NCBI GenBank assembly: GCA_020881915.1
Contig: JAJFPB010000003.1
Span: 4,216,001 to 4,280,000 of the forward strand
Reading direction: 5' to 3'
Length of the DNA stretch: 64,000 bases
From: Paramyrothecium sp. XJ0827
Lineage: Eukaryota; Ascomycota; Sordariomycetes; Hypocreales; Stachybotryaceae
Shown here: one piece after another, positions 34,329 to 45,140 of the stretch
Layout of the letters: the number at the start of each line of letters is the position of its first letter
How positions within the stretch are numbered: the stretch's first letter is position 1
The notes under the pieces: model-generated
Database searches by the model: none
Told to the model about the DNA's origin: nothing
Seen by the model: the letters and a program-made list of their open reading frames with translations, nothing else
Translations under genes and position numbers: made by a program

Positions 34329-35031
34329 CCTGGTCCGGTGGGAGTCTCTGATGTGGGGGAGACGAGATGAGGGCGTTGTTATAGAGATGCTGCTGCAGAG
34401 TCCAGGCCAAGCCGACTTGAGGTGAAAAGCGGTTGCCCCGGACGAACCGAGAACAGGCAAGCTCAACAGGGGGTTTCGCTTCCTCCAACTGTCGTTGTGG
34501 GGTGTGCGGGCTGGTCGGCGCAAAAGTTTGTGCAACAAAAAGTATGGAGTTGATCGTGACTCAATTACGGTGCCGGGCGCGGGCAAAGAAAGCCGCTGGT
34601 GTGGTGTGGTGGGGCACCGGGACAGTTCTTGCCATCACTTAAGTCCCAGCGTCCGTTGCTTGCCTTTCACCACGGCCGGCTGCTCACGCAAAATTGTACT
34701 TAGTACCAAGGAAAGGTACCTGGACTCTAGTCCTCCAACACCATCTCCTCGTTCAACCAACACTGGGTGTAAGCCCTATTCGAACACCTGAAGAATAAAA
34801 GGGGGCAAACTAGCACGTCGGTTTCACTGGTTCGGGATACGATAGCATTATTTCGGACACGAGCACGACAAGTTTTCGCCTTCTGTTTTTATGACTACCG
34901 TACACATCACTTCAGGCAGTCAAATTACCCTGGCTCCAGCAACTACACTCCACCAACCAAGATACGTGCCAAAGGCGGCGACTTACCTATCAAACCCCAG
35001 CTTCACAAGAGCACAGACCAAATTCCTCCCC
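34329..35031. other. Intergenic region, no gene seen
   Basis: Promoter of GCD7 and 3' flank of the lyase gene. AAAGGTACC lies near 34714. No coding content. Confidence 0.5.
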
Positions 35032-35808
35032 TCAAGACTGGTCAGGATCAACGTCCTTGAAAGTCGTGCCAATGGCAATCTCGTCAAACCAGACTTGGCG
35101 GAAACCCTGAGTGCCTTGCATTTGGCCCTGGTCTCCCCAGCCGTTGGCGTACAGGCCGATGCGGAATTCAAAGTTGAAGTCATCTTCCGTGGTCGTGCCC
35201 ACATCATAATGCTCCTTCTTGACACCGTCCAGCCAGATCTTGTAGAAACCGGTGTTGTCGCTCTTCCAGCGCGCCTGGATGATGACCTTGTGCCACACAC
35301 CGCGGGTGATTGGCGTGTCGAAGGTGATGCCTGTCATTGGTCTATCGCAGTCGCCCCTCCTGTATCTGCCGCTCAGGAAGCGCGAACGAAGACGGTCGCC
35401 TTGGAGCCAGACCATGCTGGAGGGCATCCAGTCGTCGCCGCCGCACCCCGCGCCCTGACGGTTGGCGATGAACTGAGCCAGGTTGTATGACTGGTCCTGG
35501 AACTCCCAGTTCTCCGAGAGGCGGAACATGAAGCCGTAGAAGAGTTCATCGCCGCGCTGGTACCCATCATAGTGGCGCACTTCAGAGTGATATCGGCCAG
35601 AGGCTCCAGGGATGAACGTCTGGGTCATCTTGAGGGCTGTAGAGCCTTCGTAGACGATGTTGGTGACATCGTCAACAGTACCCTCCTTCTCGGTAAACAC
35701 TTGATCCCAGCCGGCCTTGGTACCCGAGTTATAGAAGAGTCGGGCAGCTTGGGCTGTCAGGGGGAAAAGCCCCAGAGAAGCTGCAAAGAGTTTGGAAATA
35801 GCGACCAT
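35032..35808 (-). CDS. Secreted polysaccharide lyase, PL20 glucuronan lyase type
   Basis: A 258-aa single-exon extracellular enzyme. PL20 lyases cleave beta-1,4-glucuronan by beta-elimination. Residues 1-21 form a signal peptide (LFAASLGLFPLTAQA, cleavage before ARLFYN). The mature chain is a beta-jelly-roll type domain: GRYHSEVRHYDGYQRGDELF, FMFRLSENWEF, WMPSSMVWLQGDR, RGVWHKVIIQARWKSD, YKIWLDGVKKE and FEFRIGLYANGW, all typical. The mature start and length match characterised fungal PL20 (about 240 aa mature). Two TATAAAG words sit about 85-95 bp upstream, fitting an inducible gene. It stands alone with no other carbohydrate enzyme beside it; the nearest candidate is the decayed gene 9 kb away. 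Confidence 0.88.
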   Translation of the reverse strand: MVAISKLFAASLGLFPLTAQAARLFYNSGTKAGWDQVFTEKEGTVDDVTNIVYEGSTALKMTQTFIPGASGRYHSEVRHYDGYQRGDELFYGFMFRLSENWEFQDQSYNLAQFIANRQGAGCGGDDWMPSSMVWLQGDRLRSRFLSGRYRRGDCDRPMTGITFDTPITRGVWHKVIIQARWKSDNTGFYKIWLDGVKKEHYDVGTTTEDDFNFEFRIGLYANGWGDQGQMQGTQGFRQVWFDEIAIGTTFKDVDPDQS

Positions 35809-38071
35809 TGTGAACGGCGGTAGACAAGACTGGTCTAGAAAGTCGTGTCAAGATGAGTTGTTTCTGTCTTCAGTTGACGACTCTCCCATGCCTTTATACT
35901 TTATACAGCCACCCAGGCACAGCTCGAACTATCCCACCAGGGCCGAGAGCTCGGGAAAATTGCTTCAGGTAATGGATATGTGCTTACCCTGACAGCCTAT
36001 GTTCGCCCGATCTTTTGTAGACCTGGGGTTGTCAGCCGTAGCTATTGCCTGACATGCCCGATTTGGGAATATCGCCCATCTGGATTGAATAGAACCCCTG
36101 GATAAACGGGTTGCAATAGGCCCGGGCCCACGAGAATGTAGGCTATCAGTCATGGAAACGCTTGAAATAGGAGAAAGAGCATGGATATCAGCCCATGGTC
36201 GTGCAACCTCTACACCTAGTCTTGGGCGTAGTGCGACCAAGTGCACAACTGAGGAGAAGTTGCAAGGGTAGAGTGTTGTTTAGAATCCCGACACTCCGAA
36301 GACGATATTGAGGTACTCTTGTGGTCTACACAAAAAGCACCAAGAAGGAAAGGATGGTGAGCAGAGTACCTAGGTAGAGAAGGGTTTTAGTCATTAAGGC
36401 AACATGGTTACATGAGCCTAGTTCGACACTATGAGGAGACGATAGCTAGGCAAGGCCAGTTGCGGTTGAGGATAGAATCTTTACCCTGTATGATCATGCT
36501 GTTGCGACCGTCCAATACTATAGGCTTCGGTTCCTACATATAGGCCTAAGAAATCATGAGTGATCAATTGTGTTCTCTTTCTGTTTCCGAATGCGACCGG
36601 CCTTCCTTTACAGCCATCTACCTCCGCATGACCCTTATGATACTACACCACTCACCTTCCTGGCATCAACTTGCGAGCAACTTTTCGCCGAGGCTAGCCA
36701 GCTTGGCCGGCAACGCGCCCCCACCCTATACCCGGACATGCCATGCACTGCAACTCGGGGTAGCATCGTCCGCCAACGTGAGGTTACATCAACCTGCCCT
36801 CCACATGCTGTACGCAAAGCATTGACTCTGCATGTGTACGAAAACAGGTAGCAATCCTCTGAGGTGGCGGCCTCAGCTGCAGATCTCTGTGCTTGGAAAG
36901 CAGTTCTCCTGTACTTAGTAGAACAACGGCCGAATCGGGATTCAAGCCATGCGACGATGCATGCGCTCGCTTGGGGGCATGGGCTGCAGTAACCGTTTTT
37001 CTTTTACTGATAGCTCATCGGCCACGTTTGCAAGTTGTGCACCCTTCTCAGTATAGCCCTTTTAAGGTAGACGGCTGACTCTGTTGAACATCTTTGGAGG
37101 CTATTCCTCTTCAGACCCTGTAATGGCCCAACCATGGTTTGTTGGGACGACCCAAAACACCACGAGGAGAGGGATATCGGAGAAAATGGTGCCTCGTATT
37201 CGTCAATTTCCGGGTAGTCCATGCCACGGGTGATTGGTGTAGGTTGGGATGAATGGGCCTGCATGCAACCCGCGAGTTCAACTGAAACTCTTGCTCTAGA
37301 GAGGCGATACCACAAAGGAGCGTGTGAAGCGAAACTCAATCGACGGGGACTGCCCACTCACTGTTCTCCTCCGGCTACCATATTTGGTCCATCAGCACAG
37401 CCCATCAACAGCACGTGGGTGGTTCTGCTTACGGCCTTGTCGTCACCAGACTTACCCGCGGTTTCGCATTCATTGCGGCTACCAACGAGGTTAGCAGCCC
37501 ACTAGAACATGTCACCAGGGTACCTCTGTACCCGTAACCCACTAAACGGAGGGCAGAGCACGGCCGCTGGCAGCGTCTCAGTTGTTTTCGTTGCGTTGAG
37601 TTTTGGGGGCAGCTTGCGCCCGGTGGCCTGTGGAATGGCTTATTAGTGTCTCAACTCAACTGGAGCTTGGCTGGCCTTTTTCGCCTTGCGACTCACCCAG
37701 ACAACCTCGACGCCACGCCACCCCCCAAAAGCCCCGAGTCATCCATCCAGCCCGTCCCTCGCTTCACCTTCGCCTTCTCCTTCCCGCATGGCCATCGCAT
37801 CGCGGACTTGCTGCGCACCGCTCGCCCTGCTTTGCCCTCGCCCGCTACCTTAATCTGACATTCCCTTTCTTTCCGATCCTGCGATACATCCGATTTCGAC
37901 GAACCCCACTTCACTCCTTCGTTCCCTTTTGCGATACCTCGGGAGCTTTGCCGATTTCGACCTGGACGGGGCAGCTTGGCCAACAGCGACACAATCCTGC
38001 GCTCCTTTCACTCCCTCCCGACGTCAATCCCACCACCGCGACTGCCTCATGGATCGTTTGCCTTGACCACC
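35809..38071. other. 2.2-kb divergent promoter region (PL20 / NEM1)
   Basis: No gene seen; small frames around 36556-36851 and 37603-38085 lack features, the latter being the C-rich leader of NEM1. The size fits a regulated promoter on the lyase side. Confidence 0.5.
35892..35905 (-). promoter_or_regulatory. Tandem TATA boxes of the PL20 gene
   Basis: Two adjacent TATAAAG words on the minus strand, 85-97 bp before the lyase ATG. Confidence 0.55.
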
Positions 38072-39638
38072 ATGAACTCCCTTAACATTATCACCTCCCG
38101 CGTCTCGCCTCCTTCCACTCCCCCCCAGTCCCGGTCCAACAGCATCAGCTCCATCGGCTTGAGCATAAGCCCGGAAGATGGGGAGAAGTCGCTAGACCAA
38201 CCCGACGAGAAGGCCGGCAGCTCGGACGCGACCTTCATGTCACAAGAGCAGTACGACGAGCCGCACTACGATGACGAGAAGCATGGCGCTGCCGAGGATA
38301 CACCTTTGCTTGACGAGCATCTCTCCCCGAGCAAACGCTCCGGCTGGTGGCATTCGGTGCCGCGGGACATCGCTTCCGGCATCCTTGGTTCCCTGCGCTG
38401 GGTTCTCGCCACGCTCGCATCGCCGGGCGTTTATTTGCTGGCCTACTTCTACAACATAGATGGCGACTTCCGACCGCTGCTGCAGTTGAAGAGAATGTTT
38501 GGCTACAAGAAGGGCGACGGAGCCGGACTTCGAGCGGATGAAGCACAGGCGCTTGCGGAAAACGAGCATTTACTACGGTCCAATTCTTCAAAATCGAAAT
38601 CACAGCACCCATCATCGTCGCGGCCTGCGGTGTCGTCGGGATCTTCTTCATCCGGCTTATCGTCCGACTCAGAGTTTGACGAACCCCGAAGCTCAAAGTC
38701 GCGCCATTCTCGGTCAAAGTCCCTGGAGCCATCGGAAGAGATCAACCCCGCGAGGAGGTCGATACGGATAAAGCTACACAATGAAGACATCATGCGACAA
38801 CGAAAACATAAGCGAGCACAATCGGCTGTGGCTAGGACCAAGGCCACGGCCATCGATGGCGAGGAGATGGCCGCGCAGTTGAAATCTCCGACATCCCCCA
38901 TCGCTGCTCTCACACGGTACCCGAAGACGCCGGCGCCTCCCCGTCCACTCATTCCTCGACGGCAACCATCCTATTTGAACATTGAGATCCCGCAGAAGCA
39001 GAGGAAGACGTTGGTCCTGGACTTGGACGAGACTTTGATACACAGCATGTCGAAGGGTGGTCGGATGAGCACTGGCCACATGGTCGAAGTTCGTCTCAAC
39101 ACAGCATCTTTGGGGATGGGAGGCCCGGGCACGGTCGGGCAACACCCGATTCTCTATTGGGTCAACAAGCGGCCATACTGCGACGAGTTTTTGCGACGGG
39201 TAGTCAAGTGGTTCAACTTAGTTATCTTTACGGCTTCGGTGCAAGAGTATGCCGACCCTGTCATCGATTGGTTGGAGCAGGAGAGGAAGTTCTTCTCGGC
39301 ACGGTACTACCGCCAACACTGTACCTACCGACAAGGCGCATACATCAAAGACCTGAGCTCGGTCGAGCCGGATCTGAGCAACGTGCTTATCCTGGACAAC
39401 AGTCCGTTGAGCTATCTGTTCCACGAGGGTAAGCGACAGTGTCTCCTGGGCGTTTTCGGTGAACGTCGTGCTAACTTGGTGTGTAGATAATGCGATCCCA
39501 ATTCAGGGATGGATTAACGACCCGACCGACACGGATTTGATGCATCTGGTGCCAATGCTGGAAGGCCTGCAATATGTACATGACGTGAGAGCGCTGTTGG
39601 CGTTGCGAGGAGGCGAGGATGGGCAGCACGCGGCATAG
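38072..39638 (+). CDS. NEM1: Nuclear-envelope protein phosphatase Nem1 (Dullard/CTDNEP1 type)
   Basis: A 502-aa catalytic subunit of the Nem1-Spo7 phosphatase, which dephosphorylates the lipin Pah1 at the nuclear/ER membrane and so sets the balance of phospholipid and triacylglycerol synthesis. Exons: 38072-39428 and 39487-39638. A Ser/Pro/Asp-rich N-terminus is followed by a membrane-associated stretch at about 108-126 (WVLATLASPGVYLLAYFY), then a long Ser/Arg-rich linker. The HAD/FCP domain has the catalytic DLDETLIHS (Asp317, Asp319), KRPYCDEFL, LVIFTASVQEYADPV, HCTYRQGAYIKDL and ILDNSPLSY; exon 2 adds NAIPIQGWINDPTDTDL and the closing LMHLVPMLEGL. An earlier in-frame non-ATG extension was not used. 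Confidence 0.93.
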
Positions 39639-41558
39639 AGATAATGGCATCATCCGCATTTCGAATCAACAAGTTTGGTTTCTGTGATCTTATTAGATGG
39701 GCGGGTCCAACCACGCTGGCCCTCCACGAGCGCCAATACGGTCCGGTGCAGGGACACGCTGGCTTGCCGCACCGGGTCGTTGTATAGTTATCGCCAGCAA
39801 TGGATTGGGGTAGAAAGTGGTTAATTCACTAGTTTCAAGATTCACCAACGCTGCACTGTAGGCATGCTTGGCAGGCTTTGAGGGTCTGATGACTTGCGGT
39901 TGCGGTTCAACAGCGTGGACGTCCGGTCCATGGCTCATGAGGTTGATGGCCTCCACTCCCGCAAGTTGATGTCATAGTGTCTAGCATTTTTGCGAAGATC
40001 AGGGACCTGTCTTCTTGGGGCGCGCGAGACACAGTTGCGCACGACATGGGTGCCTCGGGGGCACAGGGACCCGGTCAGCGGTATGTTGGAGTTTGTGGAC
40101 ATGCATCTGGCACGAGATCCTGACCGAGAACACAAGTTCTACGCAATTACCTCGGAAATCAGATTGCGAAAGCTAAGTAAGGTAGTAGAGCTACAAGCAT
40201 TGACGTCTGCAGCCCACAGCTTTCTCGCTCCGACCTGGCCGAAGCATGGAAAAGCAGGTTGTACAAATACAGGCTCGGAAACTGGAGCAGCGGTGATCAA
40301 GACCACGAATGATGTGCGGCTCAAGGCTCGGACAAGTGCGAAAATGGAGCATCTTGATGTAGGATCTCGGAAATGCCATATTCCCTCTTGAGCTCCCGCC
40401 ACGTCCTGGGTAAGCTTTGCCCACAAGCTGCGCCACCGAGTTGGAGCATAATCTCAGCCGAAGCGCCGCAAAGTAAAACAAGTTAATCCAGATACATGCC
40501 ATGCCACTACTGCCAAGCGGATGCACTAAGGTAATAGATAGACTCGGCCTCGAGGAGCTTTTTACGCAAATGACGTATGCAAGATGAGGTGTAGGCAGCT
40601 TGTCTGTTTCGAGAGCCAGCGACTCTCATAGCGGGGCCCTATCTTTATTTTTTTGTGGACGTAATGAGCGAGTGACGGAATCGCTTCCAGCTGCGAGAGA
40701 AAAGCTACGTTACCGTGTCTAACCGTCACCGTGGGCCAGTGCGGGCTATCAATTTAGCTTCGCGACCTATTGCAGGTGAGCTCCGAGCAAATGAGTGGCC
40801 TGGAAACAAGGGGTGGGTGTCCAAATTGCGTTTCAGCAAGGGCTTGTTATTTTCCCTTGCCAACTTTTTTTTTCCTTCCAATTCGACGTTGCCATGCACA
40901 CGCATAGCACTTCAAAGCGAACGGTGATCCGGGGGTGGCCATCACCAAGATGTGCTGGGGCTTGCCCGAAACAGGCTAGACGACCCGAGGCGGCCGTGGG
41001 GACGAAAATTGCTTGTTCACGTACCGTACAGCTAGCATCCATGGCCCGTGGGACTCCAGCACGCAATGGGGGGGGTGGCACCCAGGCGTGTTGTCTGTGC
41101 AGGAATTCGGAAACCAAGCTGTGGCTCCCCTGCAACGGGAGGCATTTCTCCTGGAACAGGGCAGTTCTGCATGCGCCAGGCCATGGAAAAATAAGGGCGG
41201 TTTTGTCCCCATCCGGCCACAGCAAGCCCAAGCATGGGGGCGGGCGTGGGAGCGGAGAGGGAGGGAGACTGCGAGGTACCCGGGCGGGTGCTGTAGCAGC
41301 GACTAAAATCAAGTCACGCTACCTCCCCTCGAGTGGTGACATCATCGACGGCCGCTGACGACAGGTCGAATGAGGTGGAAGGAGCAAGCTGTGAGACCAG
41401 CCCGATCGTGATCCAGGGGAGCAGTACAAATAAGTACTCTGCTGCCGCTTGTCCTGCCGTTCTTGTCCTTATTCATTTTCCTCCATTCACGATTCTCCTC
41501 GACCAAGCCTCTCCAAAAACTTTCACATTTCCCATCCACACACCTCACAACCATCAAC
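39639..41558. other. 1.9-kb intergenic region, no gene seen
   Basis: Frames on both strands around 40833-41358 are mutual shadows in a GC-rich stretch without recognisable motifs. The end is the promoter and leader of the DUF1761 gene. Confidence 0.5.
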
Positions 41559-42306
41559 ATGTCGCTGCACTGTAAGCTTTCGCCCTGCCAAATTCTCATA
41601 TGCCCTGGCTCTTGATTCAAGTCAATTGGGCGCCCCAAGCAATCTCTCACATCGAAGGACGACCGAGGGTCATGCCTGGTTTTGGTAATGAGATCTTGGG
41701 TCGTCTTAGCGACGAGAAACAATGAGCCTATGGCTTCAATGCGGCATCGGCATCAACTAACATAAATCGCTTCGCAGACCTTCCTCCCGTCAAGCCCTCC
41801 GCCATCGCCCTTGGCCTGGCTTTCAACCAGGGTGTTGAGCTCGCCGTCCTGGCCCCCGTCTTCGGCCAGACCTACAACCGCTACAAGGTCGCCAACACCC
41901 AGGAGGAGTTCATCAAGTCCAAGGAGACCGCCAACGCCGCCGTTGCCTGGGGCACTTCCTTCCTGGGCTCCGCCCTTCAGAGCTACGGTGTTGGTGCCCT
42001 CATCAACGCCACTGGCACCCTGAGCTACAAGGGCGCTGCCTACCTCGGTGGTCTCATCTTCGCTGCTACTTCTGCTCCTGGTGTATGTTCCCTGTTCATT
42101 CCACGAGGCTGGAGCTTCATCCTCTGAAGCTTCAGTCAATTCGATTACTAGTTGCTAACATTGACATGCAGTTCATTGCCCAGCTCTTCACCGAGAAGCG
42201 ACCTCTCGACACCGTTGGTGTCGGTATCGCCGCCAAGCTCATCGAGACTGTCGGTCTGTCCGTCGTTTTGACGTGGTGGGGCACTCGCACCAACCCCTTC
42301 AACTAA
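41559..42306 (+). CDS. DUF1761-family small membrane protein
   Basis: A 150-aa protein of unknown function. Exons: 41559-41571 (13 nt, MSLH plus one base), 41778-42082 and 42172-42306. About four hydrophobic segments are visible (PSAIALGLAFNQGVELAVLA, AVAWGTSFLGSALQSYGVGA, YKGAAYLGGLIFAATSAPGF and LIETVGLSVVLTWWG), giving a compact four-span membrane protein. The GLAFNQGVELAVLAPVFG start and the closing KLIETVG match the DUF1761 family of fungi and bacteria. Codon choice is strongly biased to C-ending codons, as in highly expressed fungal genes. The first intron is long (206 nt) for this window. No presequence is evident. Confidence 0.8.
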
Positions 42307-42857
42307 GGGAATGCATGCTCGCAACTGAATGAGCATCGCTCAATTTGAGACAGCGTGAAAGCATGTCTCGTGTGTCATTAGAGAGGGGATACCCGTCGAG
42401 ATTGGAGATAGATCTCGCAAGACAGTAATGGGGTTACCAGTTCATGTCATGTAACTTACCTGCAAAAGGACAATTGAGGATTAGTTTTCCTGTTCATCTG
42501 CTTCTCATTTTCCGTGATTTCCAAGACACAGCCTTTTGTGAAAAACCTGCCCGTTTGATTGGATTGATACATTCACCGTAATTGAGGTATAATAAGACTC
42601 ATTGTGGCTTAAGAATGATATTTCGGCGCGTGACCATTTACATGTCCAAAGAGCTTTTCATTCGTAATGCATACCTGAACGCCGCCATAACCGGTTGGCC
42701 GTTAAGTAGACCAATACCTCTGGTAAATGTTACACCCAGATAAACAAACCACGCCAGTCACCACACAGCATCCAACTGTCCCTTCACCTCTCAGCCACAT
42801 TCACCGACTCTACGGCTCCGTGCGCGCTCTCTCCCTCTCAGTCCTCTCTATCACAGA
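42307..42857. other. Convergent intergenic region
   Basis: The 3' flanks of DUF1761 and NHP2; nothing else seen. Confidence 0.5.
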
Positions 42858-43679
42858 TCAAGCTTTCGACTCTCCCTGCACCCAGAAGCCCTGCTTGGTG
42901 TACTCCTTCTGCATGTACTTGGCCAGCGACGAGTACGTCTCGGCGTAGGCCTCGCCGTCGTCCTCGCCGTCGTCCTTGGCGTCCTTCTTGGGGTCCTTGG
43001 CCTTGGGGTCGCGCTTCTCCATGATCATGACGACGCTGGTCGGGCGCTTCGTCTTGGCGGCGGCGCCGAGCTCGGCGCGCGACGAGACGAAGATGAAGGG
43101 CACGTTGTGGTCCTCGCAGAGCACGGGGATGTGCGAGATGACGTCCATCGGGGAGATGTCGCCGGCGATGATGACGAGACCGGGGAAGGAGGTGTAGCCG
43201 GGCGCCGAGGGCGGGGACTTGCGCAGGGCCTTGACGACCTCCTTGACGCCGCGCTTGAGGGTGTTGTTCTTGGCGGCTGGGTTTACAAAGTTAGCATCTC
43301 GTGAAAAAAGAAAGATAGGGAAGTGGTGGTGGTGGCTATGGAACACACCTTTCCTGATGGTCTTGTAGACCTTCTTGGTGCCCTTGTCATCAGCCAGGGG
43401 CACGGCGAAGGCAACGACGGCACGCTCGAGCGGCACCTCGGCGCCGGCGGGCTTGTCCACCTCCATGTCCTCGTCGTCGGCGTCGGCCTTGGGGGCCTTC
43501 TTCACAGCCTCGGCGCTCTGGCCGGCGGCATCCTGCTGCAGCTTCTCCTCGAGGGCGGCGGCGAGCTTGTCCTTCTTCTCCTTCTTCTCCTTCTTCTCCT
43601 TCTTGTCCTTCTTCACGCCCGCCTCGTCGCTGCGCTTCTTGTCCTTCTTCTCCTTCTTGTCGGACCTTTCGGCGGCCAT
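42858..43679 (-). CDS. NHP2: H/ACA snoRNP protein Nhp2 (L7Ae family)
   Basis: A 249-aa protein from exons 43679..43349 and 43276..42858. Nhp2 is a core protein of box H/ACA snoRNPs that guide pseudouridylation of rRNA, and in many organisms a telomerase RNP part. The L7Ae fold covers about 85-235: VPLADDKGTKKVYKTIRKA, NTLKRGVKEVVKALRK, GLVIIAGDISPMDVISHIP, CEDHNVPFIFVSSRAELG and KRPTSVVMI. Compared with yeast Nhp2 (156 aa) it has a long N-terminus of KKEKKEKK repeats and a C-terminal acidic patch (DDGEDDGEAYAE). A longer upstream open frame exists because the leader (a CA repeat) is open, but MAAERSD is the likely start. Confidence 0.92.
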   Translation of the reverse strand: MAAERSDKKEKKDKKRSDEAGVKKDKKEKKEKKEKKDKLAAALEEKLQQDAAGQSAEAVKKAPKADADDEDMEVDKPAGAEVPLERAVVAFAVPLADDKGTKKVYKTIRKGVFHSHHHHFPIFLFSRDANFVNPAAKNNTLKRGVKEVVKALRKSPPSAPGYTSFPGLVIIAGDISPMDVISHIPVLCEDHNVPFIFVSSRAELGAAAKTKRPTSVVMIMEKRDPKAKDPKKDAKDDGEDDGEAYAETYSSLAKYMQKEYTKQGFWVQGESKA

Positions 43680-43693
43680 GTTTGCTAAGGTGG

Positions 43694-43696
<3 letters not shown>

Positions 43697-43747
<51 letters not shown>
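43697..43747. repeat. (GT)25 dinucleotide microsatellite
   Basis: 51 uninterrupted bases of GT, read as CA on the NHP2 strand, ending 18 nt before the NHP2 ATG, thus in its leader. An A-run lies just beyond at about 43757-43768. Confidence 0.95.
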
Positions 43748-43749
<2 letters not shown>

Positions 43750-43770
43750 GGAAACCAAAAAAAAAAAAGG

Positions 43771-43778
43771 CCAATTGG
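43771..43778. promoter_or_regulatory. Palindromic CCAATTGG element
   Basis: Holds CCAAT on both strands, about 95 bp before the NHP2 ATG. A possible CBC/Hap site; inferred from position only. Confidence 0.3.
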
Positions 43779-44367
43779 ATGTGCAGAGGTGCAAAAGGAA
43801 CGATGCCAATCAACCTCGGTCGAGAATTTCTTCGCGAAGGGTAGAAACGGACGGGTTTGGAAGTTTTGGGGCCGGTCTGTCAGTTCCACAGGCTCGCCCT
43901 CTGAATTTTTCTGCAAAATCCACCTGAACTTTTTCCTGGTGGAGGGGAGCTTTTCCAAAAAAATTTCGGCGGCTGGTACTGCCGGTTCCGCGTTGACGAC
44001 CGGCTAGTCGTGGCACGTGACTTGTGAAAAAGCCACCAGCATGGTCGAACAACCGTGAACAAAGTAGCTGATCTCAATGATCCTTATCAATTACTCTTGG
44101 TTTGCATTTCATGAAGGCAAAGAAGGCTCTTTGGAATAGAATTGACTCCCCGGCATCTAAATATTCCATCTGCGGGCGCAGCTGGTGGCTGGTAGCTGAG
44201 GAAGAGTAGTAACTCGCAAATCAGAAGTAGACATGTCCTCAAGACAACTCATGGGAAAAGCTTTAGTAGTGCGAAAGAGGTCTATTGCTTCTCCAGGTGG
44301 AACAATTGATGTACAAAAGGCCTGTAGGGGCCACCTAAACGAACATGCGTTATCCCCAGCGACTCCT

Positions 44368-45140
44368 CTATTCCTCCTCAGCGAACTCGGCACGACCAGC
44401 CTTGGAGTTCAGGTACTCGTTCCTGAGATTCAATGTTAGCAAACCAGGTTCTGTAGATGTAGTAGCGGCATGCCGTACTTCTCGGTAGCCCAGTTCAACA
44501 GGTAGTAGCCGAGGATCATGGGGGGCAGCCAGTATCCGATCTGGGCCTTGGAGCGGCGGAAAGTGTTGAAGATGGCGTCGTGGCCAGCGCCGGCGAGGAC
44601 CTTTTGACGGTTGGCAGAGAGACCCCAGTGGATGATGCCCTTCTGCTTGGTACCGCCTACAAACCATGTTAGCTTTCTCGTTCCGCTGACATGATCGCGC
44701 AAATTTTGGCGGCGATTGCCCTCCGACGCTGATGGAGTTTTTGGGCTCGCATCCACACCGCCTCATTGAACATCGATTGAGTCCGTTGTCCAGTTCCGAG
44801 TCGGAGCCCATGGGTTGCCACAGCCCCCGGCTATTTCGCGTGCTGATGTTGGTCGTCGGATCGATGTTCGCCCTCCGCCAAGCTAGAGATTCTCGAAAAA
44901 AGGCACTCACCAAAGTTGCCCCAGTCACCAAGCCAGCTAGAAAAGATGTTAGAACCAAGCGACATGAATTGCGTCCAACGAGCGGGCGCAAGGTCGTGGA
45001 AGTGATGCCATCCCAACGCAGGAAAAGCCGCATCCCGGTGCCTCGCTCTAGCCGTCGTAGGGGGGCTGCACATACTTGCCAACCTTCCAATTGGGGGGGC
45101 CGCCGCCGCCAGCGCTTCGGAGAATCTGCGTCGGTCGCAT
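44368..45140 (-). CDS. QCR8: Cytochrome bc1 complex subunit 8 (ubiquinone-binding QP-C type)
   Basis: A 107-aa single-span subunit of respiratory complex III. Exons: 45140..45076, 44936..44911 (26 nt), 44656..44479 and 44422..44368. Joined in frame they give RPTQILRSAGGGGPPNWKVG, NWLGDWGNFGGTKQKGI, AGAGHDAIFNTFRRSKAQI, a membrane span YWLPPMILGYYLLNWATEK and the tail NEYLNSKAGRAEF. The 26-nt micro-exon codes for WLGDWGNF and is needed to recover the family motif. It is divergent from PHB1, with 356 bp between the two starts. Confidence 0.93.

Larger units (their letters stand above)
43680..44367. other. Intergenic region: NHP2 promoter and QCR8 3' flank
   Basis: Apart from the microsatellite and CCAATTGG element listed separately, no gene is seen. 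Confidence 0.5.

Noticed and set aside
40833..41358. Opposed frames of 159 and 187 codons
   Set aside because: Mutual antisense frames in a GC-rich stretch, no motif and no splice continuity.
43680..43958. N-terminal extension of NHP2 reading through the CA repeat (HTHTHT)
   Set aside because: The frame is open only because the repeat has no stops; MAAERSDKK is a normal start.
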